Positions 12,237-12,480 of a DNA stretch of 12,480 nucleotides are shown here, one piece after another. Each line of letters starts with the position of its first letter. The first letter of the stretch is position 1. Origin of the DNA: Acidimicrobiia bacterium. GTDB lineage: Bacteria; Actinomycetota; Acidimicrobiia; IMCC26256; JAENVU01. The notes beneath the pieces were generated by a model that saw only the letters and a list, made by a program, of their open reading frames with translations, was not told the origin of the DNA and searched no databases. Location: positions 1 to 12,480 of the forward strand of contig JANYLF010000217.1 in the NCBI GenBank assembly GCA_025357995.1, read 5' to 3'. The position numbers were made by a program, and so were the translations under genes.

Positions 12237-12480
12237 TTCGAACCTCCGGGTGGTGCGCCGTACGCGGGGCAGTCGGTCCCGACCAGGATGGTCACGTCCG
12301 CGATGCCAGGGTCCTTCGTTGCCTTGCGCAGCGATCCGCAGCCCATTGCGTCGAGCAGGTGCTGCGCCGCAGCTCGCCACGCGTCCTTGTAGTACACGAT
12401 CTCGGTCGTCGGTTGACCGAATCCGCGAAGGTTATTCGTGAGCGTGACCTTCCCTCCGGCCGGGACCACTTTGTCGGCAA
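12233..12480 (-). CDS. LytR_C-domain cell-envelope protein, C-terminal part (runs off right edge)
   Basis: The last 82 or so residues of a protein whose frame is open to the window edge. The visible part, with VPAGGKVTLTNNLRG, TEIVYYKDAW, AAQHLLDAM and VTILVGTDCPAYG, matches the LytR_C (cell envelope-related attenuator C-terminal) domain common in actinobacteria, where it is usually extracytoplasmic behind an N-terminal membrane segment that lies outside the window. The function of the domain is not firmly known; a cell-wall role is assumed. Internal GTG codons such as 12469 are not the true start. The TGA at 12233-12235 overlaps the rsfS start region, and the pair LytR_C-rsfS is a common actinobacterial arrangement. 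Confidence 0.85.
   Translation of the reverse strand, partial: ADKVVPAGGKVTLTNNLRGFGQPTTEIVYYKDAWRAAAQHLLDAMGCGSLRKATKDPGIADVTILVGTDCPAYGAPPGGSN
12243..12247 (-). promoter_or_regulatory. Shine-Dalgarno that points to a CTG start of rsfS
   Basis: GGAGG on the minus strand lies six bases before CTG 12236 but 21 bases before ATG 12221. It is inside the last codons of the LytR_C gene. If it is the working site, rsfS starts at CTG. Confidence 0.5.

Noticed and set aside
1..12480. CRISPR array, insertion sequence, riboswitch or origin
   Set aside because: No spaced direct repeats, terminal inverted repeats with a transposase, known aptamer pattern or clustered DnaA boxes were seen.

Overview
The window is GC-rich, densely packed bacterial DNA. 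It most likely comes from an actinobacterium outside the well-studied genera, perhaps Acidimicrobiia-like. This is inferred from gene content: a LytR_C-domain protein next to rsfS, DrrA/DrrB-type transporter genes, a TIGR03086/mycothiol-transferase-like protein, a DUF5522 protein, LeuS without the Cys zinc knuckle, and many starts that look leaderless. No phage, transposase, CRISPR or conjugation gene is visible.

Layout, left to right. (1) 1-770, minus: the N-terminal part of leuS, divergent from a tRNA-Ala(GGC) at 829-901. (2) 931-4184, minus: an MBL-fold protein with a damaged metal site, the tRNA methyltransferase gene trmL, dinB (DNA polymerase IV) and an SRPBCC protein. A perfect CGAAC-N4-GTTCG LexA-type box lies on the dinB start. 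(3) 4247-6959, plus: a nitroreductase-family protein, a small antisense remnant of what looks like an SRPBCC protein, then a DrrAB-type ABC exporter pair. (4) 6956-9533, minus: a compact run read as epimerase-like SDR, phytanoyl-CoA-dioxygenase-like protein, TIGR03086 protein and DUF5522 protein. It diverges from (5) a TetR repressor gene (9683-10387, plus). Their shared 149-bp interval carries two near-identical palindromic operators that bracket the SDR promoter. (6) 10463-11874, plus: an overlapping hisH-hisF pair. It stands apart from other his genes and has Gln at the catalytic Asp130 position of HisF. (7) 11871-12480, minus: rsfS and the end of a LytR_C-domain gene.

How it fits together. 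LytR_C-rsfS on the right and leuS on the left are housekeeping genes on the same strand that are often close together in actinobacteria, so the roughly 11 kb between them looks like accumulated accessory and relocated genes. The clearest regulatory unit is tetR plus its divergent catabolic or detoxification-like operon. The most unusual enzyme is the HisH/HisF pair: its glutaminase looks intact, but its cyclase subunit lacks the usual general acid/base. A recurring TANNNT-like hexamer six to nine bases before start codons suggests that leaderless transcripts are common here, whereas the SDR gene has a strong Shine-Dalgarno. Convergent genes pack tightly: two pairs share one CTAG as their two stop codons.
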